Under the pieces are notes generated by a model. It had not been told where the DNA came from and did not search any database. It saw only the letters and a program-made list of their open reading frames with translations. Below are positions 16,873-26,286 of a DNA stretch of 64,000 bases, piece by piece. The stretch covers positions 1 to 64,000 of the forward strand of contig JAQWNG010000002.1 of NCBI GenBank assembly GCA_029246385.1, read 5' to 3'. This DNA comes from Halioglobus sp. (GTDB lineage Bacteria; Pseudomonadota; Gammaproteobacteria; Pseudomonadales; Halieaceae). How positions within the stretch are numbered: position 1 is the stretch's first letter; the number at the start of each line of letters is the position of its first letter. The translations under genes and the position numbers were made by a program.

Positions 16873-18234
16873 ATGTCACCGCAAGAGCAAGCGTCTGATC
16901 GTCCGCGTGACTTAGCTGATTGGCCCACGCAGTCACTGCGTGGGCACAAGCTTGACGGACACCGCTACACATCTAAAGAGTTCGCAGAGCAAGAGTGGGA
17001 GTATATGTGGACCCGTATCTGGCTGTTGCTAGGGCGTGAGGATGAAATGCCCAACCCGGGTGACTGGCAACAGGAAGAAGTTGGCCGCGAGTCCATTCTG
17101 ATGGTGCGGCAGAAGGATGGCGGGATTAAGGCTTTCTATAATGTCTGCCAACACCGAGGTCAACGGCTGGTCACCGAAAAAAAGGGACATATCGCCCGTT
17201 TTATCTGCCCTTATCACAGTTGGGCTTGGAACCCTGACGGGTCGTTGGATTTTGTGCAGGATGCGGATGATTTCCCTGATGGCAATCCCTGTGGAAAATT
17301 GGTTTTAGAGGAAATACCCAGTGAAACTTTCGCTGGTTTTGTCTGGGTCAATATGAACCCCGACTGTGTCAGCTTGCGGGAATTTCTAGGCCCGGTGTGG
17401 GATGAATGGGAAGCCTATGGCATAGAAAAGTGGAAACGCTACGTTGCCAAAACAACGATGGTTCCGGTGAACTGGAAGGTCGTGCTGGATAATTTTAATG
17501 AGTCTTACCACGTCAACACGGTACATCGGCCCAAGGGTGATGATGTAGAAAAACTGCGTATTCACTCCGGAGTTGACACCCGCTACAAGACCACGCGATT
17601 TGATATGGCCAATGAGGGCCACGGACGAATGATCATGTTGGGAGGTTATGCCGGCCCCGCGATAGACAAGGAGGGTGCCATCGGAGAACCTCTAGCAAGC
17701 ATCCTCACGGAATGGGAACTGGACCCGGCTGACTTTTCTTCACGTGGTGAGGCGACACGGGAAGCCTTACAGGCTGCACGGCGTAAACTAGGGCCAGACA
17801 AGGGCTACGATTACTTCGAGAATCTCAACGATAGTCAACTGACTGATGCCTACCATTACACCCTGTTTCCCAATTTTGCAGTGTCCCTGTGGGTGGACGG
17901 CTTTCATTTTCTGCGCGCTAGGCCCCACCCCACTGATCCAGAGCAGTGCCTGTTTGATAACTGGTGGTATGCACCAGACCCAGAAGGGGTTAGCAGCCCC
18001 GTGCGGACGACCGCTGGCTTGGTGGAACGTGGCGCGGCGGTGGACCATGAAGAGTTCGAGGCAGGTACGCAAACTATGGGACTGACTATCGACCAGGACA
18101 TGTCAATCTTTCCTGGACAGCAATTGAGCATGCGTTCCCGCGGATACCGAGGCTCGTATCTGGGAGGTCAGGAGACACGAGTATCGCGCTTGCATGAGTT
18201 GATTGACGATTACATTGAAGGGAAGCGATCCTAA
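16873..18234 (+). CDS. Second Rieske oxygenase, alpha subunit
   Basis: 453 residues from ATG 16873, with AAGGAGAG 8 bases upstream; upstream in-frame sequence is non-homologous. The cluster ligands are C92-x-H94 and C112-x2-H115 (CPYHSW). The iron site is H213 and H218 with the bridging D206 (LDNFNESYH). It is clearly a paralogue of the oxygenase at 14148 but divergent from it, and it keeps Asp where that one has Glu. There is again no reductase or ferredoxin nearby. Two different terminal oxygenases in one operon imply two successive hydroxylation or demethylation steps. Confidence 0.9.
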   Translation: MSPQEQASDRPRDLADWPTQSLRGHKLDGHRYTSKEFAEQEWEYMWTRIWLLLGREDEMPNPGDWQQEEVGRESILMVRQKDGGIKAFYNVCQHRGQRLVTEKKGHIARFICPYHSWAWNPDGSLDFVQDADDFPDGNPCGKLVLEEIPSETFAGFVWVNMNPDCVSLREFLGPVWDEWEAYGIEKWKRYVAKTTMVPVNWKVVLDNFNESYHVNTVHRPKGDDVEKLRIHSGVDTRYKTTRFDMANEGHGRMIMLGGYAGPAIDKEGAIGEPLASILTEWELDPADFSSRGEATREALQAARRKLGPDKGYDYFENLNDSQLTDAYHYTLFPNFAVSLWVDGFHFLRARPHPTDPEQCLFDNWWYAPDPEGVSSPVRTTAGLVERGAAVDHEEFEAGTQTMGLTIDQDMSIFPGQQLSMRSRGYRGSYLGGQETRVSRLHELIDDYIEGKRS

Positions 18235-18313
18235 TGTGCGTTACACCCTAGAGCAGGCGACAAAAGCCTACACACCAATCAGTGGTAAAGTTTAATCAGA
18301 GGATTGTAAAGTT

Positions 18314-19102
18314 ATGGATTTAGGCATCAGGGGTCGCAGGGCTTTGGTAAATGGTGGCAGCGCTGGACTGGGAAAGGGCAGTGCCAAAGCGTTAGCCGCT
18401 GAAGGGGTGGAACTTTACATTACCGCGCGCGGCAAAGAACGTTTGGAAGCCACCGCGGAGGAAATCCGGCGCGACACCGGCGCGACAGTAGTTTCGATTG
18501 CCGCCAATCATGCCACCGTCGAGGGGCGAGAAAAAATTCTGTCAGTCTGTCCCGCGCCGGACATTCTAGTGGGTACCTGTTCGCCAGCGCCTTTCACTAA
18601 AGATTTTCGAGAGGTTACTGTCGCTCAGTGGGAGGAACATTTATCGATTGGCCTTATCAGTCCCATAGAGTTTATTCGCGCCACTGTCGATGGCATGTGT
18701 GAACGCGGTTTTGGGCGTATCGTTAATATCTCCACCGGCGCCTCCAAGTTCCCCAACGAATTGCGAACACTGTCCGGACCACCCCGTGCGGCCCTGTCCA
18801 ACTATACCGTCGCAATATCCAAGTCCGTTGCCAAACACAATGTAACCATTAACAATCTACTGCCGGGCATGCACCACACCGCCACTGCGGAACAACGTTT
18901 CGGGGAACTGGCCAAAGAACGTGGCATCACTTACACCGAAATGGTACAAGAATGGATCGACGAATGGCGTATACCCGCGGATCGCTTCGGCAATATTGAT
19001 GAGTTTGGCGCAATGTGTGCTGCATTCTGCAGCACACATGCGGGCTACATCACAGGACAGAGCCTAGTAATTGATGGTGGCCTGAGCACTAGCACGTTTT
19101 GA
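18314..19102 (+). CDS. SDR-fold oxidoreductase with atypical active site
   Basis: 262 residues with a Rossmann SDR fold: NGGSAGLGKGSA (in place of TGxxxGIG), ITARG, and a C-terminal YITGQSLVIDGG that is typical of FabG-like SDRs. The catalytic region is unusual. The Ser is present (NISTGAS), but the YxxxK motif is not: the aligned stretch reads SGPPRAAL, so the Tyr and Lys appear to be Ser and Arg. Divergent SDRs of this type exist, some with a changed mechanism. As the last gene of the operon it may act on a late intermediate. The ribosome binding site AGAGG is 12 bases upstream, somewhat far. Confidence 0.85.
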   Translation: MDLGIRGRRALVNGGSAGLGKGSAKALAAEGVELYITARGKERLEATAEEIRRDTGATVVSIAANHATVEGREKILSVCPAPDILVGTCSPAPFTKDFREVTVAQWEEHLSIGLISPIEFIRATVDGMCERGFGRIVNISTGASKFPNELRTLSGPPRAALSNYTVAISKSVAKHNVTINNLLPGMHHTATAEQRFGELAKERGITYTEMVQEWIDEWRIPADRFGNIDEFGAMCAAFCSTHAGYITGQSLVIDGGLSTSTF

Positions 19103-19628
19103 TTGCTGGTCACGAAAGGAATGCATCACAAACACTAAAAATAGGACTTGTACATCCACCACTCCAAGCTACCTTACCGATGATGCTACTGCTGCGATGT
19201 ATTCGACAACTGCCTGACCAAATCAAAATACGAAACAACTCTAAATAAAATTTTTTATCATCTTTTTGGGCTTTTAAATCGGGATTGAGCCCTACTAAAT
19301 CCGCGAAACCTTGTGGAAAAACTCTTACCGATAAACCGATGACCACCGCGGGCTTACCCGCTAGCTGACGGTTCCCCTTTTTTCACTAAATCGCGATTAA
19401 TAATCTTGGCTAAGCGTCATTGGACGCACTTTTGATCGAAGCGAGGTGGCGAAAGAGTGCCGCCTTATAAAACTATGGTGAAGTTCAACGCATCAGACGA
19501 CCTAACTGCTGCCTGAGAGCATAAGAACGCCGGCAAGTCGATTATGATACCCCTATTTGCTGCCAAACCCACCCCAACCATAAATACTGGTCGACAAGAA
19601 CGATTCGAAACGCACGACGCAATCTGAG
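19103..19628. other. Convergent intergenic region
   Basis: 526 bases separating the rightward catabolic operon from the leftward polysaccharide operon. Neither side shows a strong stem followed by a T-tract. One 78-codon open frame on the minus strand at 19110-19346 has no family-like features. I see no RNA gene. Confidence 0.35.
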
Positions 19629-22600
19629 CTAAAATATATAGTCATACTGGGTGTTATCTTCGTAATCGTCCTTCAATAATCGAGCTTTATAGGCGGCTTC
19701 TAAAACTTTCCACTCAGGCTTAACGTCCTGGTGGAAAGAGTATTTAAACGTTAGGTTTAATTCTTCACACAGACCTGCAATCTCAGCGATCCTGCCGTCA
19801 ATATCCGCTATAACTTTACCATCAAGCTTGATGAGCATATTCATTCTGAGTAACTCGCTCTGCTGCGACTTATTGAAAATATTATTGTCTATATATGATC
19901 GCCATCGACTTAAAAAATAACCTCGGTCGACCGAACTTTCAGATAGTGTTCTGGTTCCATTTTCATAGTGTACGAGTTCCACTTTCGGCGTATAAACGCA
20001 TTTAAATCCCCTGAGAGCTACCTTAAAACACAAGTCTATATCTTGACATTCCTCTGCGTAAACTTCGCTAAAGCCACCTACCTCATCAAAGAGAGCGTGA
20101 GGCATCAGCAAGCACGCTCCGGTCACAGCAGGCATTACCTTTAGTTTACAGGCATCAAAGGTATCTTTCCTGAACGCACTATAAGGGTGCCATCCAACGT
20201 ACTGATAAGGTTCCTTAGTGAATATTTCAACTCCCGCATGTTGTATTGTTTGATTCTCAAATAATAACTTGGGCCCCACGATACCTACCCAAGTTAGGTC
20301 AAATGGTTTTAGCATAAGTATCAGCCAATCACTCTGAAGCACCTTTGTATCGTTATTAAGAAACAAGACATGCTCACCGACGGCAAAAGCAGCTAGGCTA
20401 TTATTATTTTTTGAAAAGTGATAAGCACCTAAGAAATACACCTTTATATCATTTTTAGGATCGACCCTTAACTCATCGTAAAAATCTAATACCTTCCGAT
20501 CAGTGCTTCCCGTATCACCAATCAACACTTCAATATTGTAGCCTTGGGAATGCTCAATAATTGAATATATGCATTCGCTGATTAACTCAAACTTATCTTT
20601 TGTCAAAATACAAATTGACACTTTTCCTTCTTCATAACTCGAGGTACTAGGTACTCGATTCACGTATTTACTAAAATTGCAGATAAGATTTTCACTAAAC
20701 GCGTCTGTATTTATTTTCCAACTGAATTTCTGAATAAAGGCATAAGCCTCTAATCCCTTTAGCCGTAAACTTTTCTTATCCTGAACCTCAATATCATGCA
20801 CCAGAGCCTCCATATCGATAAACACGGTTTCCGAAGTTTCAGAATGTGCGCAATGATCGAGCGCATAGCCCGGCTTAGCAAAACTCTGAGCTTCGACCAA
20901 AGGTAAATTAAAGCCCTCCCACTTTGAGAAGCTTACCAGCAAATCCGATATCAGATAAGCCTTAATCAGTTCTTGACGGCTCGCATTCAAGATAACTCTT
21001 ATTGATTGAGCCTCTAGTTTTTTCTTATCCGACGCCTCTCCTCTCCCAACAACCAGGTACTCATATCTCTCGTGCCCCAATTGCTTTGCTAGTGCAATAA
21101 ATGAGTCTAGCCCTTTATAGTTCGCCTCGCCGACCCCTAGCCTCGCAACACATAGTATTATTATTTTCTTGGTTTCCAAGTTAAGGTCTTTAACAAGATT
21201 TATTGCATCAATTTCTGTATTTTTTAACTGATAATCCTTCACCAAATGGTCAGCGCCATTATAAATTATTGAGGCGTCACACCAATGAATATCTTCGACA
21301 ATAAATTTACTTATCGCTATTACCTGATTCGCCACCGGGTAAACGCTAGCGAATTTGTAATCCTTAATCGACTGACGAATAGCCATCTCATCACGGGGAA
21401 AATATTCAGGAGTAGGATCTCCATGTTCGTAAGCGATAGTATAGATATCACCTCTAATTGATGGCAGGAGCTCAAAAAACGGGGTTGTGTGAACAATAGC
21501 GACATCATAACATTGACGATTGATGTGATTGATCGTCTCACTAGGTCCGTCGATCTGATAGATGTTAAAATCCTTGCTAGAAAAGTATTTATCATTCTCT
21601 AATGTGTATACATCAACCTTAAAACCTAGCCTAGAAAGCCCTTGAGCCTGCTCACTTACGACCAAATCAACTCCGTATCCTTTTTGCATTCGTGCGCACA
21701 AGATTGCAATGCGCATAAAACCAGCGGCATTAGCGTCAGGTAGATCCGTATAACGCTCGGTCAGATTTGCGTTCAGGAATGGGTCGCCATTAACCAAAAT
21801 ACTCTCATGACGCTGAAGCACATAGTCTACCTCTCCCCGAAAACGCGCTCTCTCCGCGGCTGTTTGGTCTTCCCCACGACTCACGGACTCATAATGAAAA
21901 GCTTCACAATGTGGAGTGAAGATGACCTGATGTCCTGCTTCAATCATTCTTAATGACAGGTCGATATCATTGAAGTTAACGGGTAAATCCGACTCATTAA
22001 ACATGCCTATATCTAGAAACACCGATTTTTTTACTAACATACAGGCACCAGTAACAGCAGAATAGTTGCTAGTAGAAGCCAATCGGTTGTCATAGCCAGT
22101 TTGTCCGTGCGGGACGCCTTTCATATAGTGCGCGGCAAACTCGTTGACGCCTAAAATGACTCCAGCATGCTGGATACTGTAATCTGGATAGATCAGTTTT
22201 GCTCCAACACAACCAACTTTTGGCTGCAATGCAAGTCCAAGCATTGATTCGATCCATCTGTCCGAATTTATCTCTATATCGTTATTAAGAAAGAAAATAT
22301 ATTCGCCTTTGGCGTATTGCTGCACCGCAACATTATTAATTTTTGAATAATTAAAGGGGATGTTCAGCTCATAAAAAGATAACTTCGTGAACACCTTTTC
22401 AAGTGCAGACATACGTTGGTGGGTTTTTGGATCGCTGCTATTGTTGCTAATTCCTATCACCTCAAAATTCTCATAATCAGTATTTCTATAGATCGACTGA
22501 ATACAATTCTCTAATAGCTCAGGCTCATCCTTAAAGGGAATGATAATGGAAACGAGCGGTCTTCTACTTAACAAAAAATTTATATTGTATATGCCTGGCA

Positions 22601-24890
22601 GCAGACTCATAGAAACACTTGCATCGCCTATACTGTTATTAACAAATTCTTCAACTGCTAGAGCTCTGTCTGCGTATGCCTTCCGTTTTGAAGTGAAGGA
22701 CTCCGGTGAAATCTCCTCCTCAATGTGGCAGAGTACTTTTTCAATATGCATAATGCCTTTACTGGACATTCCATCTTCATCTGACAGGCTCAAAATCATA
22801 TCAAAAGCATTCGAAATGTTAATATCTCGAAGCGCCTCGACTTTAAAGAACACGGTTTTTCCTACGTAGTCATATGACAGAAAATACAGTAAAGAAAATG
22901 CTGGCTTATAATGCGGATTACGATAGTTATGGTCCCCAAAGTGTTCATCATGATCAAAATAAATTGCCTTTACCGGTTCGCCGGAAAAGGTTGTATTTAG
23001 CGCGGCATTAATTTCATATAAGGCATCTTTGGTCAATCTCATATCGGCCGAAAACAACATAAGATAATCAATACTTTGCGTTGACAAATAATTTTTGCAA
23101 GACTGAAACGTACCCGAGAGGATATGAATTCGCTTGTCACGTCGGGAGAGTTCAACCTTCGATCTAACCGTATCATCAGAAATGATGTATAGAGCCCAAT
23201 CTTGATAGAGCTGGGCTTGTAAATTATCGGCTAGCTCGCTAATGACCCCAGAGAAATCATCATTAACAAGTAGTGCAAACACCGAATTTCTGTCAAGCCC
23301 GCTAATGGCCTCACTAACGTCTTTTTCTGAAAACGCCTCAGTATACTGATACTGTAGCGACATGTTCCTATTGTCGCAGCCGCCTTCAATTCCATCAGAG
23401 GCATCTCGCGTCGCGGCTAAAATTTTACGGAACGTGGATGTGGGTCCATTCTTCTGCAACCGTAATAGACCCAAGCGTAATAACTGCGGTTTTTCTTTAA
23501 TCTGCCGCAGCACGGTCAAGGCCTTTCCTAGCGAATAGCGTTTTCGCTTGTTCATGGATCCACTCACAGTGGGCTTATTTTTAAGTATTTTCTTATATAA
23601 AAATTTTTCTTTTATCACAGAAGATGAGGAGAAAAATTTCAATGAAAACTGCACATGTCTTTTTAAAAAGTCTCTCATTTTTCTTAGAGGCTGTATAATT
23701 TTTTGTGACTTGCTATTCTGAATCTGCGAGAGCTCAAACTGCACTGTGTTGAGAAGGTCATTTTTTTTTCGGACAGAATCACTCAAAATGGCAACCTGAC
23801 CTAACAACTCTTCTCGTTCTTGAGGCATAGCGCTGACAATGCGAGTTTTTTCTTTAAGAGAGTCATCTTTTCTCTGAACAGAATTATTCAAAATGGCAAG
23901 TTGACCTAACAACTCTTCTCGTTCTTGACGCATAGCGCTGATAATGCGACTTTTTTCTTGAAGAGAGTCGTCTTTTCTATGAACAGAATTATTCAAAATG
24001 GATGCTTGTTCCAAAAGCCCTTCTTGCATTTGAATGTAGGCCAATTCCGGCTCGATAGAATTCAATTTATCGCTAAATTGAACGATGCGCGCAGAGAGGC
24101 CTCTGCTAAGCAAATAATGTTTATCGTCCGCTAGACCTTTCATGAACTCGGCAAGGTCTGATAAATGCTTCGGAAGGGTAACCACCTCATCAGCCGTGTA
24201 CCTATTCCTCCTTAGGCTCGGCTCAATGAACTGCTCTGAGAATTCGTTTATTTTTTTATCTGGATCTTCTAGCTCTAATGACAAGGCTGCAGCCAGCCGC
24301 CTAAGTTGAGACACGGGATTGTCAATGATTCGATCATAATCAAGGACCACTGTGTTGTCTAAATCACAAGACGATATTGCCTTGGTCATATGAACCAGCC
24401 AAAGATAGTAGCCCTTTTGTATATTGAAGCCATCTCTTGCTTCTAGAGACTTTGCCACGTTCCAAGGATCTCTATACGCGATCACATAGCTCACCTTAAC
24501 ATTGAGCTTTTGGAATACTTGTAACCAGAACGGCATTAATACACACAATCGAGGATCTTTAAATCCGAACAAATTGGTGCCACTCATTTTTTGGACTAAA
24601 ATGGACGCTGCCCTGTTAATAAAAGAATCTATGCTCACAGATGAAAACGATGAATCATTTACCGACCGAACGGAGTCCCAGCTGCTCCCAAAATGACAAA
24701 AAATTTCTTCATTCAACTCATGTACGTCTAAATCCTCCCAAAAACCTTTATCATTATTCCCTTCAAAGGGAGGCATTAAATTTTCGCCTAAATCAACACC
24801 TAGGGCCTGCAAACCCTTAGTCACCAGACTTGTTCCACTGCGATGCATTCCTAGAACAACAACAATCCTCTTTATTGTAAAATCACTCAT
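19629..24890 (-). CDS. Giant sulfotransferase / multi-domain glycosyltransferase
   Basis: 1753 residues from the ATG at 24890, which is 1 base after the upstream ABC gene stop; the frame is open further upstream only inside that gene. Approximate domains: sulfotransferase-like (residues 5-250; phosphosulfate loop GMHRSGTS and AYRDPW); coiled coil with a tandem repeat (~270-390); linker (~400-540); degenerate GT2 (~545-760, YFDHDEHFG); GT2 (~777-1030, SIIIPFKDE and FLNNDIEI); GT4 (~1058-1363, ending KWEGFNLPLVEAQ); and GT2 (~1420-1690, SICILTKDK and FLNNDTKV). It should assemble and possibly sulfate a glycan on the cytoplasmic face, for export by the adjacent Wzm/Wzt pair. The gene is strongly AT-rich. 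Confidence 0.85.
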   Translation of the reverse strand: MSDFTIKRIVVVLGMHRSGTSLVTKGLQALGVDLGENLMPPFEGNNDKGFWEDLDVHELNEEIFCHFGSSWDSVRSVNDSSFSSVSIDSFINRAASILVQKMSGTNLFGFKDPRLCVLMPFWLQVFQKLNVKVSYVIAYRDPWNVAKSLEARDGFNIQKGYYLWLVHMTKAISSCDLDNTVVLDYDRIIDNPVSQLRRLAAALSLELEDPDKKINEFSEQFIEPSLRRNRYTADEVVTLPKHLSDLAEFMKGLADDKHYLLSRGLSARIVQFSDKLNSIEPELAYIQMQEGLLEQASILNNSVHRKDDSLQEKSRIISAMRQEREELLGQLAILNNSVQRKDDSLKEKTRIVSAMPQEREELLGQVAILSDSVRKKNDLLNTVQFELSQIQNSKSQKIIQPLRKMRDFLKRHVQFSLKFFSSSSVIKEKFLYKKILKNKPTVSGSMNKRKRYSLGKALTVLRQIKEKPQLLRLGLLRLQKNGPTSTFRKILAATRDASDGIEGGCDNRNMSLQYQYTEAFSEKDVSEAISGLDRNSVFALLVNDDFSGVISELADNLQAQLYQDWALYIISDDTVRSKVELSRRDKRIHILSGTFQSCKNYLSTQSIDYLMLFSADMRLTKDALYEINAALNTTFSGEPVKAIYFDHDEHFGDHNYRNPHYKPAFSLLYFLSYDYVGKTVFFKVEALRDINISNAFDMILSLSDEDGMSSKGIMHIEKVLCHIEEEISPESFTSKRKAYADRALAVEEFVNNSIGDASVSMSLLPGIYNINFLLSRRPLVSIIIPFKDEPELLENCIQSIYRNTDYENFEVIGISNNSSDPKTHQRMSALEKVFTKLSFYELNIPFNYSKINNVAVQQYAKGEYIFFLNNDIEINSDRWIESMLGLALQPKVGCVGAKLIYPDYSIQHAGVILGVNEFAAHYMKGVPHGQTGYDNRLASTSNYSAVTGACMLVKKSVFLDIGMFNESDLPVNFNDIDLSLRMIEAGHQVIFTPHCEAFHYESVSRGEDQTAAERARFRGEVDYVLQRHESILVNGDPFLNANLTERYTDLPDANAAGFMRIAILCARMQKGYGVDLVVSEQAQGLSRLGFKVDVYTLENDKYFSSKDFNIYQIDGPSETINHINRQCYDVAIVHTTPFFELLPSIRGDIYTIAYEHGDPTPEYFPRDEMAIRQSIKDYKFASVYPVANQVIAISKFIVEDIHWCDASIIYNGADHLVKDYQLKNTEIDAINLVKDLNLETKKIIILCVARLGVGEANYKGLDSFIALAKQLGHERYEYLVVGRGEASDKKKLEAQSIRVILNASRQELIKAYLISDLLVSFSKWEGFNLPLVEAQSFAKPGYALDHCAHSETSETVFIDMEALVHDIEVQDKKSLRLKGLEAYAFIQKFSWKINTDAFSENLICNFSKYVNRVPSTSSYEEGKVSICILTKDKFELISECIYSIIEHSQGYNIEVLIGDTGSTDRKVLDFYDELRVDPKNDIKVYFLGAYHFSKNNNSLAAFAVGEHVLFLNNDTKVLQSDWLILMLKPFDLTWVGIVGPKLLFENQTIQHAGVEIFTKEPYQYVGWHPYSAFRKDTFDACKLKVMPAVTGACLLMPHALFDEVGGFSEVYAEECQDIDLCFKVALRGFKCVYTPKVELVHYENGTRTLSESSVDRGYFLSRWRSYIDNNIFNKSQQSELLRMNMLIKLDGKVIADIDGRIAEIAGLCEELNLTFKYSFHQDVKPEWKVLEAAYKARLLKDDYEDNTQYDYIF
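23781..23990 (-). repeat. Two-copy 105-bp in-frame tandem repeat
   Basis: Units 23781-23885 and 23886-23990 agree at 96 of 105 bases by my count. Partial copies flank both ends (from about 23746 and into 23991-24000). Each unit encodes 35 residues (ILNNSV...EREELLGQ), a length that keeps heptad phase, so the repeat lengthens the coiled coil between the sulfotransferase and glycosyltransferase domains. Confidence 0.85.
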
Positions 24891-24891
24891 A

Positions 24892-26286
24892 TCAATTAAC
24901 GTCCAATAAATCATCGCCATCAACAAAGCATGACGCCATGGGTCCCGCCGCAAGAAAGCTAACCATCCCGGTAGTTTTCGCATGTCCATCATGAATGACT
25001 CTAAACATGTAGAAATCTAAGACTCGATGTAAGTATGTATCGTCAGCATCTGCTTTACCGGTCACGCCGGCATTTAAGTAATAGCTTCCTGCATTCAGAT
25101 TAGCGACAAACCTAAATTCAACTCTAACGACTGTATTTTTTTGCAAAAAACCAATGCGTTCCTCTATTTTCACACCGGTTGTAAAGCCGCCGAGCTCAAC
25201 ACCCGAAACGGTTTTAATCATCATGCCAAACGCCACATTGATCGCAGTTTTATCAAACCTCACTGAATAACAATAGCGATATGTATTACCAGAGATGAGA
25301 CAGTTCACTTTTTCTCCCTGGAGGCTAAGTATTTCGGGGGCATTGATCACAGCGCCATTTGATTCATAAGGCAGCGTACTTTGTGAGACTAGCTGCGAAT
25401 CAAAGTAATGCGCAGGCCCTACACTGACTGAGTCACCTACCACTATGTCCGGAGTCTTTGGCGCATCAACTCTTGTTTTCGCTCGCAATAACTGCTCACG
25501 AATCTGTCCTCTTTTTCCATCCGTTGAATATAAAAGTTTCTGATACTGACCCACGACCTCTTTCGGATAGCCCTCTAATATTTTTTGAGCCGAATCTAAC
25601 AATATCGCTCGATCGCAGAGCTCAATAATACTCGCACCTGAATGTGAGACGAATAAAATCGTTGCTCCCGTCGCTTTTATATCTTCAATGCGTGAAAAAC
25701 ATTTTCGCTGAAACAGCTCATCTCCAACTGACAATGCCTCGTCAATAATGAGAATCTGCGGATCGACATTTATTGCAACGGCAAACGCGAGACGGACCAT
25801 CATTCCACTTGAATACGCCCTTACCGGCTGATCAAGAAAATCACCGATGTCAGCAAAGCTAGCGATGGCATCGAATCGTTCGTCCACTTCTTGCGTGGTC
25901 AACCCAAGGATTGAAGCATTCATATAGACATTTTGCCTACCCGTAAACTCAGGGTCAAAGCCTGAACCTAACTCCAATAACGCAGCCACACGGCCATCCG
26001 TTCGAATATTCCCTGAAGTCGGTATTAATGTTCCACAAATTATTTGTAATAAGGTGGATTTACCTGATCCATTTTTACCAATAATACCGACCGTCTCGCC
26101 TCTTTTGACTTGGAAATCAACTGAATCTAGAGCCCAAAACTGTTTCGCATAGTGAGAGACGGGGCGTCGAAAAGCACGCTGTATTCGAGGTATCAACATC
26201 TGCTTTAATCTGTCCGAAGGGTTTTCGTACATTTCAAAACACTTACTTACTTTTTGCACATCTATGACTACTTCATCAAAGGACAT
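24892..26286 (-). CDS. wzt: Polysaccharide ABC transporter ATP-binding protein with C-terminal recognition domain (Wzt-like)
   Basis: 464 residues from ATG 26286 (GAGG 8 bases upstream; overlaps the permease gene end by 11 bases). The ATPase domain has Walker A at residues 70-78 (GKNGSGKST), the signature YSSGMMVRLAFA and Walker B ILIIDEA. After ~residue 245 comes a ~200-residue beta-rich domain like the Wzt C-terminal carbohydrate-recognition domain, which in known O9a-type systems binds the modified non-reducing end of the finished polymer. This argues that the exported glycan carries a terminal cap. It powers the export of the undecaprenyl-linked glycan. Confidence 0.9.
   Translation of the reverse strand: MSFDEVVIDVQKVSKCFEMYENPSDRLKQMLIPRIQRAFRRPVSHYAKQFWALDSVDFQVKRGETVGIIGKNGSGKSTLLQIICGTLIPTSGNIRTDGRVAALLELGSGFDPEFTGRQNVYMNASILGLTTQEVDERFDAIASFADIGDFLDQPVRAYSSGMMVRLAFAVAINVDPQILIIDEALSVGDELFQRKCFSRIEDIKATGATILFVSHSGASIIELCDRAILLDSAQKILEGYPKEVVGQYQKLLYSTDGKRGQIREQLLRAKTRVDAPKTPDIVVGDSVSVGPAHYFDSQLVSQSTLPYESNGAVINAPEILSLQGEKVNCLISGNTYRYCYSVRFDKTAINVAFGMMIKTVSGVELGGFTTGVKIEERIGFLQKNTVVRVEFRFVANLNAGSYYLNAGVTGKADADDTYLHRVLDFYMFRVIHDGHAKTTGMVSFLAAGPMASCFVDGDDLLDVN

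Noticed and set aside
19110-19346. 78-codon minus-strand frame between the two operons
   Set aside because: No family features, and it sits where both operons end; treated as noncoding.
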